A DNA stretch of 64,000 bases from Rhizobium sp. CF122 (lineage in GTDB: Bacteria; Pseudomonadota; Alphaproteobacteria; Rhizobiales; Rhizobiaceae). The translations under genes were made by a program, and so were the position numbers. Within the stretch, counting starts at the first letter, position 1. The number at the start of each line of letters is the position of its first letter. Under the pieces are notes generated by a model, which worked only from the letters and a program-made list of their open reading frames with translations, was not told the origin of the DNA and did not search any database. The stretch lies in NCBI RefSeq assembly GCF_000282035.1, contig NZ_AKKA01000067.1, positions 53,779 through 117,778 on the forward strand, given 5' to 3'. Below, piece by piece: positions 8,567-17,759 of the stretch.

Positions 8567-11500
8567 ATGGGAGACTGGGTTTTGCTATTCCGCCTTAGAG
8601 ACAGCAACACATTGCGGCGCGTCTTCAGGCATACACGCCTAGCCCTCCTGATTTCCAGCCTTGTTACTGTTGTTGTTGTCATCGTCGGCTTCGGGCTGGA
8701 CCGCGCCAATACTGCCGCTCATCTGCGCGAACTGACGATACGGACAGAAAACGAAGTAAGTTTGATTCGGGCGCGGATGACTGCGCAGATCAACATGGAC
8801 ATCACGGTCGTTCGCGACCTGGCCAACATGGTTGCCGTCAATTCGAGCGTAAATGCCGAGGAGATGGAGCGGCAGATCAACTGGCTGCTCATCCAGAACC
8901 CCCACTTCCTGAATATTGCCGTCGCACCGGATTTCATCGTCGGCGCCGTCTATCCGCCACAGGCCGGGAAAGGCCGAATTGGGAAAGATGTCCGCGACGC
9001 TCTTGCCGCGCATCAGTCGGTGATGCGCACCGCCGGCACGCAGCAGGCACGCTTCTCTGGCCCGATCACGGTGTCCGACGGCACGGAAGCCTTCGCGATC
9101 TTCTTTCCTGTCTTCGTGAAGGAGAATGGGCAACGCCGGATCTGGGGCGCGGTCGAGGTCATGATCGATGCAGACATGTTCTATCAGAGCACCGGCTTGC
9201 GGCCGGCGCGCAACAGCGAGAATCAGGAGAAGTATCCCCACCTCGATCACCTCTCGATCGCGGTACGCGACCTCGCTACGGCGGACTCGGCCACGCCCTT
9301 CTTCGGCGTGCAGGATTTGCGCGAGAAGCAACCGATAACGCGAAAGATCGCCTTTGCCGGCGGGCGCTGGCAGATTGCGGCGGTCCCGAAGACCGGCTGG
9401 AACGCTGTTCCCGAGAACCAGTCAACGCTCCGCCTGATCATCGCCGCCGCCGGCTGCATCACGGTCGTCCCGGTCTTCTTTGCGACCCTGCTGCTCGGCG
9501 AGCGCAATCGCAACATCGAGCAACTCAAGGTGCGCGAGGCGACGCTGCTGAAGCTGTCGCAGCGCCTCAATCTAGCATTGGAATCCTCGAATATCGGCAT
9601 ATGGGAACTGCACGACCACGGGCATACCCTGTTCTGGGATGCCCGGGCCGCAGCGCTCCACGGTAAACCGGCAGAAGACGGCAGTCATTCGCTGGAAGAC
9701 TGGCTTGCTGCGATCGTTCCCGAAGACCGGCACATCGCCGAGGTCCACTTCTTCAACTACAACGTCGCCGGCTCCGCCTATGAAACACAATACCGGGTCG
9801 TAGCCGAGGACGGCACTGTCCGACATCTGCGCTCCGTCGGCTCCTTCTACACGGACGCGGCCGGCGACGACAAAACCATCGGCATCGTCTGGGACGTCAC
9901 CGCCGACGCGGAAGCGGCTGAAACGCTGCGCAGGGCGAAGGATGTCAGCGACATTAAGAATGCCGAACTCGAAATGGCGCTGGACGAACTGTCACGGCGC
10001 GAGGCGGAGCTCTCCGAGCTCTCCGGCAAGCTGGATCTCGCGCTCGACTCCTATCAGTGCGGCATCTGGGAAGCGACGCTCGGCGACGAAGGCTCGATCT
10101 GGGACGAGCGGATGCACGAGCTTTATGGGTTGACGCCAAGGGCCGGATTCATGACCGAACCGGTCTGGCTTTCCTGTATCTTGCCCGAAGACAGGGGACT
10201 GGCGGTCGAGAGCGCTCGCCATTTCAAGCAACTTGGCGACACTCATACCCTGATCTGCCGTGTCCCGACGGAAGACGGCGCGATGCGCTACGTTCGTTCG
10301 ACGGGCAAGGTTCACCAGACCCCCAGCGGCAAACTGAAGATCATCGGCGTCGCCTTCGATGTCACCGAAGATGCTCTGATGACCGCGCAGCTCAAGGCGG
10401 CCAAGGACGAGGCGATCGCCAAGAATATCGAGCTCGAGATCGCCAAGAACCGCATCGAGCACAATTCGCTGCACGACCCGCTGACGGCGCTCGCCAACCG
10501 CCGCAAACTTGATATCGCACTTGAAAGGCTGACGCTCGATGGCCGCAGTGAGCGGCAGAAGTTCGCCATCCTCCACATCGACCTCGACAGGTTCAAGGAG
10601 ATCAACGACACGCTCGGCCATGCCGCCGGCGACGCGATGCTGATCCACGCGTCGCGAGTGCTGTCGAGGAACCTGCGCGGTGGTGACCTCGTCGCGCGTA
10701 TCGGCGGCGACGAGTTCGTCATTCTGTCGCTCAACGCCAGTGATGCCGATATGTCGGCGCTGGCCGGCCGCATCATCGAGCAGATGCGCCAGCCGATCGA
10801 CTTCGAAGGGTTCGCCTGCCGTTGCGGCGTCTCCATCGGCATCGCGCTCGCCAATGGCATGCACGTCGATGCCCGCAAAGTGCTGATCAACGCCGACATC
10901 GCCCTTTACCGCGCCAAGAGCCAGGGGCGGAACCGGCACGAATTCTTCAGCCACAATCTTCAAGCCGACATCATAAACAACAAGCGCCTGGCCGACGAGA
11001 TCCTTGCCGGCATCGAGAACGGCGAGTTTACCGCCTGGTATCAGCCGCAGTTCTCAGCGCGCTCGATGCAACTCACCGGCGTCGAAGCCCTGGTTCGCTG
11101 GCAACATCCGTCCCGGGGACTGCTGACGCCGGACAAATTTCTGAAGATCGCCGACGAAATCAACGTCGTCCAAACCCTTGACCGCATCGTTCTCGACACC
11201 GCACTGAAGGACAAGATGCGCTGGACAGCAAGGGGCGTCTCCGTTCCGAAGATTTCGGTCAACGTTTCGGCGCGACGGCTGCATGACGAGACACTGGTCG
11301 AGACATTAAGCGGCCTGCAAATCCGGCCCGGCGAACTGTCCTTTGAATTGGTCGAGTCAATATTTCTCGACGAAAGCGAGGATGTGGCCACCCATAACCT
11401 TGAACGGATCAAGGCGCTTGGGATCGACATCGAGATCGACGATTTCGGCACCGGTCATACGTCGATCGTCAGTCTCCTCAAGCTCAAACCGAAGCGGCTC

Positions 11501-11752
11501 AAGATCGACAGGCAGCTGGTGCAGCCGATCATGAATTCGCCGCAGGAGCGCGCGCTGGTCAGCTCGATCATCGAGATCGCCCGCTCGCTCGGAGTCGAGA
11601 CGGTAGCAGAAGGCGTCGAAACGGCGGCTCACGCCACCCTCCTCCACGAACTCGGCTGCGACCTTCTGCAGGGCTACGCGTTCTCGCGCCCGCTGTCCTT
11701 CGCGGACTTCGCGCAAATGGCGATCGGAAGCTCCTGGAGTATCGCCTCCTGA
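8567..11752 (+). CDS. membrane-anchored CHASE/PAS/GGDEF/EAL cyclic-di-GMP protein
   Basis: This 1061-residue protein is predicted to make and/or break cyclic-di-GMP. A transmembrane helix (about 25-44) is followed by a CHASE-like periplasmic sensor (about 70-270) and a second helix (about 287-309). Two PAS domains (about 325-455 and 490-620) come next, then a GGDEF domain with an intact Gly-Gly-Asp-Glu-Phe motif near 712-716. The EAL domain (805 onward) has an intact Glu-Ala-Leu near 840 and the DDFGTGHTS loop. Both catalytic motifs are intact, so the net activity cannot be predicted. No strong ribosome-binding site precedes the ATG, so the start is uncertain by a few codons. Confidence 0.92.
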   Translation: MGDWVLLFRLRDSNTLRRVFRHTRLALLISSLVTVVVVIVGFGLDRANTAAHLRELTIRTENEVSLIRARMTAQINMDITVVRDLANMVAVNSSVNAEEMERQINWLLIQNPHFLNIAVAPDFIVGAVYPPQAGKGRIGKDVRDALAAHQSVMRTAGTQQARFSGPITVSDGTEAFAIFFPVFVKENGQRRIWGAVEVMIDADMFYQSTGLRPARNSENQEKYPHLDHLSIAVRDLATADSATPFFGVQDLREKQPITRKIAFAGGRWQIAAVPKTGWNAVPENQSTLRLIIAAAGCITVVPVFFATLLLGERNRNIEQLKVREATLLKLSQRLNLALESSNIGIWELHDHGHTLFWDARAAALHGKPAEDGSHSLEDWLAAIVPEDRHIAEVHFFNYNVAGSAYETQYRVVAEDGTVRHLRSVGSFYTDAAGDDKTIGIVWDVTADAEAAETLRRAKDVSDIKNAELEMALDELSRREAELSELSGKLDLALDSYQCGIWEATLGDEGSIWDERMHELYGLTPRAGFMTEPVWLSCILPEDRGLAVESARHFKQLGDTHTLICRVPTEDGAMRYVRSTGKVHQTPSGKLKIIGVAFDVTEDALMTAQLKAAKDEAIAKNIELEIAKNRIEHNSLHDPLTALANRRKLDIALERLTLDGRSERQKFAILHIDLDRFKEINDTLGHAAGDAMLIHASRVLSRNLRGGDLVARIGGDEFVILSLNASDADMSALAGRIIEQMRQPIDFEGFACRCGVSIGIALANGMHVDARKVLINADIALYRAKSQGRNRHEFFSHNLQADIINNKRLADEILAGIENGEFTAWYQPQFSARSMQLTGVEALVRWQHPSRGLLTPDKFLKIADEINVVQTLDRIVLDTALKDKMRWTARGVSVPKISVNVSARRLHDETLVETLSGLQIRPGELSFELVESIFLDESEDVATHNLERIKALGIDIEIDDFGTGHTSIVSLLKLKPKRLKIDRQLVQPIMNSPQERALVSSIIEIARSLGVETVAEGVETAAHATLLHELGCDLLQGYAFSRPLSFADFAQMAIGSSWSIAS

Positions 11753-11914
11753 GGCCATCGTTTACAATCAGCGGAAACACCATTTCCTTTCGTTGACGGT
11801 TTCGAGCAAAGAAAGGCTTTTGCCGCTGCGTCTTTTTGGCCTATGAGTGTCGCGCATTTTTCAGATGAAGGACGCCGCCGGTGACGACCGGTTGGCGTGA
11901 TCCGGTCGGGACAC

Positions 11915-13012
11915 ATGTCGCACAACACATTCGGTCATCTCTTCCGCGTAACCACCTGGGGTGAGAGCCACGGGCCGGCGCTGGGCTGCGTCGTCGACGG
12001 CTGCGCTCCCGGTCTGCGCTTCAAGCTCGAGGACATTCAGGTCTGGCTCGACAAGCGAAAGCCCGGCCAGTCGCGCTTTGTAACGCAGCGTCGCGAAGCC
12101 GATCTCGTCCAGGTGCTGTCCGGCGTTATGCTGGACGCCGACGGCGAGACGATGATCACAACAGGCACGCCGATCTCGATGATGATCGAGAACACCGACC
12201 AGCGCTCCAAGGATTACGGCGAGATCGCACGACAGTACCGGCCCGGCCATGCCGACTATACCTACGATGTAAAGTACGGCATCCGCGACTACCGCGGCGG
12301 CGGCCGCTCGTCCGCCCGCGAAACGGCTGCACGCGTGGCAGCCGGCGGCATTGCCCGTCTCGTCGTGCCTGGCGTCAAGGTGCGTGGCGCGCTGGTGCAG
12401 ATCGGCAAGCACAAGATCAACCGCCAGAACTGGGATTGGGATCAGGTCGATCAGAACCCGTTCTTTGCGCCGGACCCTGAGATCGTTCCTGTCTGGGAAG
12501 ACTATCTCGACGGCATCCGCAAGAACGGCTCGTCGATCGGCGCCGTTGTCGAGGTCGTGGCCGAGGGCGTACCGGCAGGTCTGGGTGCGCCGATCTATGG
12601 CAAGCTCGACCAGGATATCGCCTCGCTGCTGATGTCAATCAACGCCGTCAAGGGCGTCGAAATCGGCAATGGCTTCGAGGCCGCCGAGATCACCGGCGAG
12701 GAAAACGCCGACGAGATGCGCATGGGCAATGACGGCAAGCCGTTGTTCCTGTCGAACAAGGCCGGCGGCATTCTCGGCGGCATTTCCACCGGTCAGCCTG
12801 TTATCGCGCGTTTCGCCATCAAGCCGACCTCATCGATCCTGACCGAGCGCCAGTCGATCGATGCAGACGGTAACAATGTCGATATCCGTACCAAGGGACG
12901 GCACGATCCATGCGTCGGCATTCGCGCCGTGCCGATCGGCGAAGCGATGGTCGCCTGCGCCATTGCCGACCACTATCTCCGTGACCGCGGCCAGACCGGC
13001 CGGCTGAAATAG
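11915..13012 (+). CDS. aroC: chorismate synthase
   Basis: AroC converts 5-enolpyruvylshikimate 3-phosphate to chorismate, the last step of the shikimate pathway, using reduced FMN. The family signatures are visible: [14 protein letters not shown] near the N-terminus, the [15 protein letters not shown] block near residue 130, and [17 protein letters not shown] near the C-terminus. The start at 11915 gives [20 protein letters not shown] and a 365-residue protein, the normal family length; a GTG six codons upstream is in frame but unlikely. ribB follows after 10 bp in the same direction, so the two are probably co-transcribed. Confidence 0.96.
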   Translation: MSHNTFGHLFRVTTWGESHGPALGCVVDGCAPGLRFKLEDIQVWLDKRKPGQSRFVTQRREADLVQVLSGVMLDADGETMITTGTPISMMIENTDQRSKDYGEIARQYRPGHADYTYDVKYGIRDYRGGGRSSARETAARVAAGGIARLVVPGVKVRGALVQIGKHKINRQNWDWDQVDQNPFFAPDPEIVPVWEDYLDGIRKNGSSIGAVVEVVAEGVPAGLGAPIYGKLDQDIASLLMSINAVKGVEIGNGFEAAEITGEENADEMRMGNDGKPLFLSNKAGGILGGISTGQPVIARFAIKPTSSILTERQSIDADGNNVDIRTKGRHDPCVGIRAVPIGEAMVACAIADHYLRDRGQTGRLK

Positions 13013-13022
13013 GAACACTGAC

Positions 13023-14126
13023 ATGCCTTACGATCAGAAGCGCGTCGTCGATGCGATCCGGGCCTTCGAGGCTGGCGAAATTGTCGTGGTGATGGATGAC
13101 AACGACCGCGAGAACGAAGGCGACCTGATCGTTGCGGCCGTCCATTGTACTGCGGAGAAGATGGCGTTCATCGTGCGTCACACCTCCGGCATCGTCTGCA
13201 CACCGATGCCGAAGGAAGAAGCCCGCCGGCTCAATCTGAATGCAATGGTTGCTGAAAACGACTCGGCCCACACGACGGCCTTCACCGTTTCGGTCGATTT
13301 CAAGCACGGCACGACGACGGGCATTTCCGCTGATGACCGGACGCTGACTGTTCGCAGCCTGGCCAACCCCAATGTCGGCGCCGGGGACTTCGTGCGTCCG
13401 GGCCACATCTTCCCGCTGGTCGCGCGCGAAGGCGGCGTGCTCATGCGCTCGGGTCACACCGAAGCCGCCGTCGATCTCTGCAAGCTTGCCGGGCTTCCGC
13501 CGATCGGCGTGATCTGCGAGTTGGTCAATGATGACGGTACCGTCACGCGCGGACCGCAGGTGGTCGAGTTCGCCGAAAAGCACGGCTTGAAGCTCGTGTC
13601 GGTGGCCGATCTGATTGCCTATCGCCAGCGCAAGGAAACACTGATCGAACTCGGCGCCAGCTTTGATGTCGAAACGCCCTTCGGCAAGGCCAAAGCCCAT
13701 ACCTACTCGCTCCCCTGGGATCCGATGCAGCACCTCGCCGTCGTCTTTGGCGATATCCGCGACGGCATCGATATTCCAGTACGCCTACACCCCGAAAACG
13801 TCGCCGAGGACCTCTTCGGGAAGCGGAGCCCGGTCGATCACTACATGCAGAAGATCGCCGAGGAAGGCCGTGGCATCATCGTCTATCTCCGCGAAGGCTC
13901 CGTCGGCGTCGGCCATTACGACAACGGCCGCAAGACGCGTAGCCAGGGCCGCGAATCCCACGCCGAAGCCAAGAGCCGCGAAAGCGAATGGCTGGAGATC
14001 GGCCTCGGCGCGCAGATCCTCAAGGACCTCGGCGTCACGTCGATCAAGCTGCTCACCAGCCGCGAGCGTCACTACGTCGGCCTCGAGGGCTTTGGGATCA
14101 AAATCACCAATACGGAGATTTGCTGA
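13023..14126 (+). CDS. ribB: 3,4-dihydroxy-2-butanone-4-phosphate synthase with degenerate GTP cyclohydrolase II domain (RibBX type)
   Basis: This 367-residue protein makes the four-carbon precursor of riboflavin from ribulose 5-phosphate. The N-terminal RibB domain (about 1-205) is intact, with DDNDRENEGDLI for metal and substrate binding, HTSGIVC, and FVRPGHIFPLVAREGGVL followed by GHTEAAVDL. The C-terminal ~160 residues align to GTP cyclohydrolase II, but the expected zinc cysteines are missing: the VRxHSEC...C-x-C region reads VRLHPENVAEDLFGKRSPVD. The second domain is therefore probably not a cyclohydrolase, as in proteins described as RibBX in rhizobia. A separate active RibA would be needed elsewhere. 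It lies 10 bp behind aroC. Confidence 0.92.
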   Translation: MPYDQKRVVDAIRAFEAGEIVVVMDDNDRENEGDLIVAAVHCTAEKMAFIVRHTSGIVCTPMPKEEARRLNLNAMVAENDSAHTTAFTVSVDFKHGTTTGISADDRTLTVRSLANPNVGAGDFVRPGHIFPLVAREGGVLMRSGHTEAAVDLCKLAGLPPIGVICELVNDDGTVTRGPQVVEFAEKHGLKLVSVADLIAYRQRKETLIELGASFDVETPFGKAKAHTYSLPWDPMQHLAVVFGDIRDGIDIPVRLHPENVAEDLFGKRSPVDHYMQKIAEEGRGIIVYLREGSVGVGHYDNGRKTRSQGRESHAEAKSRESEWLEIGLGAQILKDLGVTSIKLLTSRERHYVGLEGFGIKITNTEIC

Positions 14127-14133
14127 GATTCAG

Positions 14134-14811
14134 CTAGATAGTGTTGGCAAAGATCTCAATATTGACGAGACGATCGTTGCGATAGGTTATCGAGAAGTCG
14201 TACGCATAAGGCTGCAGAATGTAATACCGGCGCCGCCACTGCGCTATAAGGCTGCTATAGCTCTCGGTATGCTTGGTGCATGCGACGCTGAGCGTGCGAT
14301 CAGAAGCGTTTGGTAGAATGCGCGTGTGATCGTTGTATTTTAGATGCTGCGCACTCAGCCAAGCCACCCCTTGCTCCGGACCTCCCAAGGTATCCAGAAT
14401 CCGGAATAGGCAGATTTGTGCATCCCACTCCGTACGGAAACGGCTCCAATCGATCTCGAAGGAGTCTCGCTGCGCACAGCTTTCAGGATCCGGCCATCTT
14501 TCGAGGCCGTGCAGTAACCCAAGTGAGATATCGCAATGCGGATCGCGCAGCATCCGATAGTTTCCCAGGGAAACAATACCGTCGGGACTTATCGAGGTGA
14601 TGTGGCTCTTGAGATATGCGACGTAGGCGGCGGCGCATCCGGCCAGCGCGGCGACCACTGAAAGAAATCGAAGAATACGGCGAACCTTGGATTTCAAACG
14701 CTGGGCACTGGCGGTCGCCAGACGTGCGGGTCCCAGAAAGGCGCGTGTCGCGCTGGCCCGTAAGCTGGCGGTGGTGTTGCACCACATGCTTAGGGATGGA
14801 ACCAACTTCAT
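14134..14811 (-). CDS. hypothetical membrane-anchored protein
   Basis: This 225-residue protein is not recognised. One hydrophobic helix (RFLSVVAALAGCAAAYVAYL) lies about 45-65 residues from the N-terminus. The rest is a soluble region with four Cys near C91, C109, C130 and C174 (approximate positions). The helix is preceded by Arg/Lys residues, suggesting the C-terminal part faces the periplasm. The start is uncertain: ATG at 14811 has GGGGA almost touching it, while a later ATG at 14787 and an earlier TTG also exist. A perfect 8-bp hairpin (GGCTCAGG/CCTGAGCC, 14821-14848) sits just upstream. Its composition resembles its neighbours, so it may be a real lineage-specific gene. The next ~260 bp up to 15110 hold nothing I recognise. 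Confidence 0.5.
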   Translation of the reverse strand: MKLVPSLSMWCNTTASLRASATRAFLGPARLATASAQRLKSKVRRILRFLSVVAALAGCAAAYVAYLKSHITSISPDGIVSLGNYRMLRDPHCDISLGLLHGLERWPDPESCAQRDSFEIDWSRFRTEWDAQICLFRILDTLGGPEQGVAWLSAQHLKYNDHTRILPNASDRTLSVACTKHTESYSSLIAQWRRRYYILQPYAYDFSITYRNDRLVNIEIFANTI

Positions 14812-15110
14812 TCCCCACAAGGCTCAGGCAACCATGGCCGCCTGAGCCGGAAAGAGACAACCGGACAGGTTTCGGGCGGGCACTGCCATCAGCCCCCCGG
14901 AGCAAGGTCCCTTCGCCTGGACGATGGATGGGTTAGGCCGCTGAAAGGCAAGCAGCACTCAGGTGACTGCGCGTTCCTAGATTGGCCAGCCGGTCCTCAG
15001 CAGACCCCATAAAGCAGCGGCCAAGCGCCGACTGCGAACAGAAGCAAGCACTCGGCGAGGGACTAAGCTCACAAGGGATTGACTCAAGGCCCGTTACAGA
15101 AGCCTTTCAT

Positions 15111-16304
15111 CTAGCTCTTCGTATACCACCCATCCAGCAGCACGACCTTCTCCAGTCCCGCAAACTTTGCCACGCGCTCCAGTTCGGCATGCAGCCTTTC
15201 GAGCCGCCCGGCCGCAGCCTTCACGCTCGGCTCCAGCCACAGCCGCTTCACGTCCAGCGTTCCGCCTTTGCGATCGGCCTTCATGTCGATGCGACCGATC
15301 AGCTTGTCACCTTCCAGAAGCGGGAAGACGTAGTAGCCGTATTCCCGCTTGGGTTCGGGCACGAACACCTCGATGCGATAAAAGAAGCCGAAGAGACGTT
15401 CGGTGCGATTACGGTCGCGGATCATCGGATCGAAGGGGCTGAGCACGCGAACGCGCGGCGGCGCATCGGGATAGTCCTGAAGGCTCGTCAGCAGATCCAG
15501 GAAGGCCCAGGAGGCTCGCGGTTTGCCGCCAAGCGCCGGCTCTATCAGAACCTCGGTCAACTCGTCGCGATGCGCGTTGACCCATGCTTTCGCTTCATCG
15601 GGCGACAGCAGATCCCAGAAAGCGGCGATCTCGCCATGCGTTGCAAAGCCCAGGCGCGTCAGCGCACTGCTGCAGGCCCAGTCGACAAACTCCTCACGAC
15701 TGACTTCTGGCTCGTGGAATTCGGCGGGAATGACGCGCTCGACCAAATCATAGATCTTCTGGAAGTTGGAGCGTCCGGCGATGGCGAACTTGCCAGTGCG
15801 CCAGAAATATTCGAGCGCCGTCTTGTTGGGATGCCAGTTCCACCAGCCGCCGGAAACGTGCCCATCCGCCTTGATCTCGCGGGCCATGATTGCTCCGTCG
15901 CGAGCGACCCGCTCAAATGTCTCCTCGAAGGCGTGTTCGAACCCCTCCCCCTGCCATTTTCGCCAGCGTTCGCCGATCACCTCTTCCTCGTGGCGAAACT
16001 TGTGTTTCCAGTATCGGAAAAAGGCGCTGGGCAGGATCGAGGCGTCATGCGTCCAGTGCTCGAAAAGCGAGCCTTCCTTCTCCAGAAGTGCAGTCAGATG
16101 CTCGCGCTTGTAAGTCTGGTTGCGGGAAAACAGGATCTGGTGGTGCGCCCGCTCCACCGTCTGAATGCTGTCCACCTGCACGAAGCCGATCTCGTGGATG
16201 AGTTCCAGCAGGCCGGCCTTGGTCAACGCCTTGTTCGGCGGCGCGCTCAGACCCTGCTTGGCGAGGAATATGCGGCGGGCATCGGAATTCGAAAGATTCG
16301 TCAT
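15111..16304 (-). CDS. AlkX/YcaQ-type winged-helix DNA glycosylase (DUF1006/HTH_42)
   Basis: This 397-residue protein belongs to the winged-helix DNA glycosylase family that includes Streptomyces AlkZ and E. coli YcaQ/AlkX, which excise bulky alkylated bases and unhook DNA interstrand crosslinks. The catalytic motif is Gln43-Val44-Asp45 (FVQVDSIQ); Q-x-D is the AlkX pattern, while AlkZ has Q-x-Q. Also visible are the HWTHDASILP segment and the VLSPFDPMIRDRNRTERLFGF block typical of the family. It is a stand-alone gene, divergent from bioMNY and not next to a biosynthetic cluster, so a general repair role is more likely than self-resistance. Confidence 0.88.
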   Translation of the reverse strand: MTNLSNSDARRIFLAKQGLSAPPNKALTKAGLLELIHEIGFVQVDSIQTVERAHHQILFSRNQTYKREHLTALLEKEGSLFEHWTHDASILPSAFFRYWKHKFRHEEEVIGERWRKWQGEGFEHAFEETFERVARDGAIMAREIKADGHVSGGWWNWHPNKTALEYFWRTGKFAIAGRSNFQKIYDLVERVIPAEFHEPEVSREEFVDWACSSALTRLGFATHGEIAAFWDLLSPDEAKAWVNAHRDELTEVLIEPALGGKPRASWAFLDLLTSLQDYPDAPPRVRVLSPFDPMIRDRNRTERLFGFFYRIEVFVPEPKREYGYYVFPLLEGDKLIGRIDMKADRKGGTLDVKRLWLEPSVKAAAGRLERLHAELERVAKFAGLEKVVLLDGWYTKS

Positions 16305-16452
16305 CTGCGCATCATAGAACGGAAAATGTTCCTAGCCACCCGATATGTTGGCACGATCATCAGGTAGGAGCAGCCGGCATTCAATGCGAGATTTTGAGCT
16401 TTCAAAGCGCGAAATTCGTTATAGAACGGCCTCTCAATTCACGAGGGACCAA

Positions 16453-17130
16453 GTGGATATCCGTTTCGAAGGCGCAGGGGTCAGCTATGGTGCGCGCGTC
16501 GCGCTGGCACCAGTCACGCTGCAGCTCACAGAAAAGCGCGTCGGCATCATCGGCCTCAACGGCTCGGGCAAGACGACCTTTGCGCGTCTCATCAACGGCC
16601 TGACCAAGCCGAGCGTCGGGCGCGTGGTCGTCAACGGGCGCGATACCGCCGACGCCAAGGCGATCCTTACCGATGTCGGCTTCATCTTCCAGTCCCCGCA
16701 AAACCAGATCATCCTGCCCGTCGTGCGCGACGATATCGCCTTCGGCCTGAAGAGCCGCGGCTACAAACCGGCAGAAATAACAGCCAAGGTGGAGGCGGTC
16801 CTGCAGCGTTTCAGCGCCGCCCATCTTGCCGACCGCCGCGCGCACGAGCTTTCGGGCGGGGAGCTCCAACTTGCAGCCCTTTGCTCTGTGCTGGCTACCG
16901 GGCCCGACATTCTTATCCTGGACGAACCGACCAACCAGCTGGATCTCAAGAACCGCTGCCTCGTGCAGAGGCTGGTGGAAGGCCTTCCAGAGAACGCAAT
17001 CGTCATCAGCCACGATCTGGAATTGGTCGCTGATTACGAACGCGTGCTGGTTTTCCACGAAGGCAACCTTGTTGCCGACGCGCCTGCCACAGAAGCGATC
17101 CGCCGCTACAAGGAGATCGCCAGCCGATGA
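16453..17130 (+). CDS. bioM: biotin ECF transporter ATPase
   Basis: BioM is the ATP-binding subunit of the biotin energy-coupling-factor importer BioMNY. Counting from GTG 16453 (225 residues), the Walker A motif GLNGSGKT is at 34-41, the LSGGELQLA signature is near 136 and Walker B ILILDEPTNQLD near 155. I chose GTG at 16453 because GAGGG lies 5 bases upstream and the homologous domain starts there (VDIRFEGAGV). In-frame ATGs at 16384 and 16345 would add 23 or 36 residues without family similarity. The stop overlaps bioN by 4 bp (ATGA), indicating translational coupling. Confidence 0.93.
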   Translation: MDIRFEGAGVSYGARVALAPVTLQLTEKRVGIIGLNGSGKTTFARLINGLTKPSVGRVVVNGRDTADAKAILTDVGFIFQSPQNQIILPVVRDDIAFGLKSRGYKPAEITAKVEAVLQRFSAAHLADRRAHELSGGELQLAALCSVLATGPDILILDEPTNQLDLKNRCLVQRLVEGLPENAIVISHDLELVADYERVLVFHEGNLVADAPATEAIRRYKEIASR

Positions 17131-17747
17131 AGTCGCTTTTCGTCGAAGGCAACAGCGCCATGCACCGCCTTTCCGCCCGCGCCAAGCTGCTTGCGCTTGC
17201 CGCTCTTGGCGTCTTGCTCTTCCTTTCGGCGAACCTCCTGCTGCTTGCCCTGGCAGTGCTCGTAACGGCCACGATCTACTTCAACATCGGCCTCTCGGCG
17301 CGGTCAGCGCTTGCGCGCCTGAAGCCGATATTCCTGACCATCCTCGTCGTTGCGCTGTTCAGTCTTGCCTTCAATCCCTGGCATGTTGCGGTCGTCGCAT
17401 TGCTGCGGCTGACGGCGTTGATGCTGTTTGCTGCCGCCGTGACGGCGACGACAACGATCGCGCAATTCATCGACGAGATTACGCTGCTGGCGCGGCCGCT
17501 GGAGCGCCTCGGCCTCCTCCGGGCCGACGATGTCGGCCTCGCTGTCGGCCTTGTCGTCCGCTTTGTTCCCGAGATTCTCGGCCGTTACCAGGCTATCCGC
17601 GAGGCGCACGCTGCACGGGGCATCAAGGTGCGACCGACAACAGTGCTCGTGCCACTGATCATTCTGACACTGAGGGATGCGGATAACATTGCCGCGGCGA
17701 TTGACGCGCGCGGCGTTCGGCGGCATGTCAATTTGAGAACTCGCTAA
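17127..17747 (+). CDS. bioN: biotin ECF transporter transmembrane subunit
   Basis: BioN is the T-component (EcfT) that couples BioM to the substrate-binding BioY. The 206-residue protein has about four or five hydrophobic helices. The two diagnostic Ala-Arg-Gly coupling motifs are present, AHAARGIK near residue 155 and AIDARG near 195. It overlaps bioM by 4 bp and is followed by bioY after 12 bp, so the three genes form one operon for high-affinity biotin uptake. Confidence 0.93.
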   Translation: MKSLFVEGNSAMHRLSARAKLLALAALGVLLFLSANLLLLALAVLVTATIYFNIGLSARSALARLKPIFLTILVVALFSLAFNPWHVAVVALLRLTALMLFAAAVTATTTIAQFIDEITLLARPLERLGLLRADDVGLAVGLVVRFVPEILGRYQAIREAHAARGIKVRPTTVLVPLIILTLRDADNIAAAIDARGVRRHVNLRTR

Positions 17748-17759
17748 CAGGAGCCCTGC

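Noticed and set aside
12900..13022. FMN riboswitch upstream of ribB
   Set aside because: Only 10 bp separate aroC and ribB and no RFN-type structure fits; ribB appears to be read from the aroC transcript.
14982..16367. 461-residue open frame antisense to the DNA glycosylase gene
   Set aside because: The glycosylase on the other strand has a catalytic motif and family blocks; this frame is a shadow.
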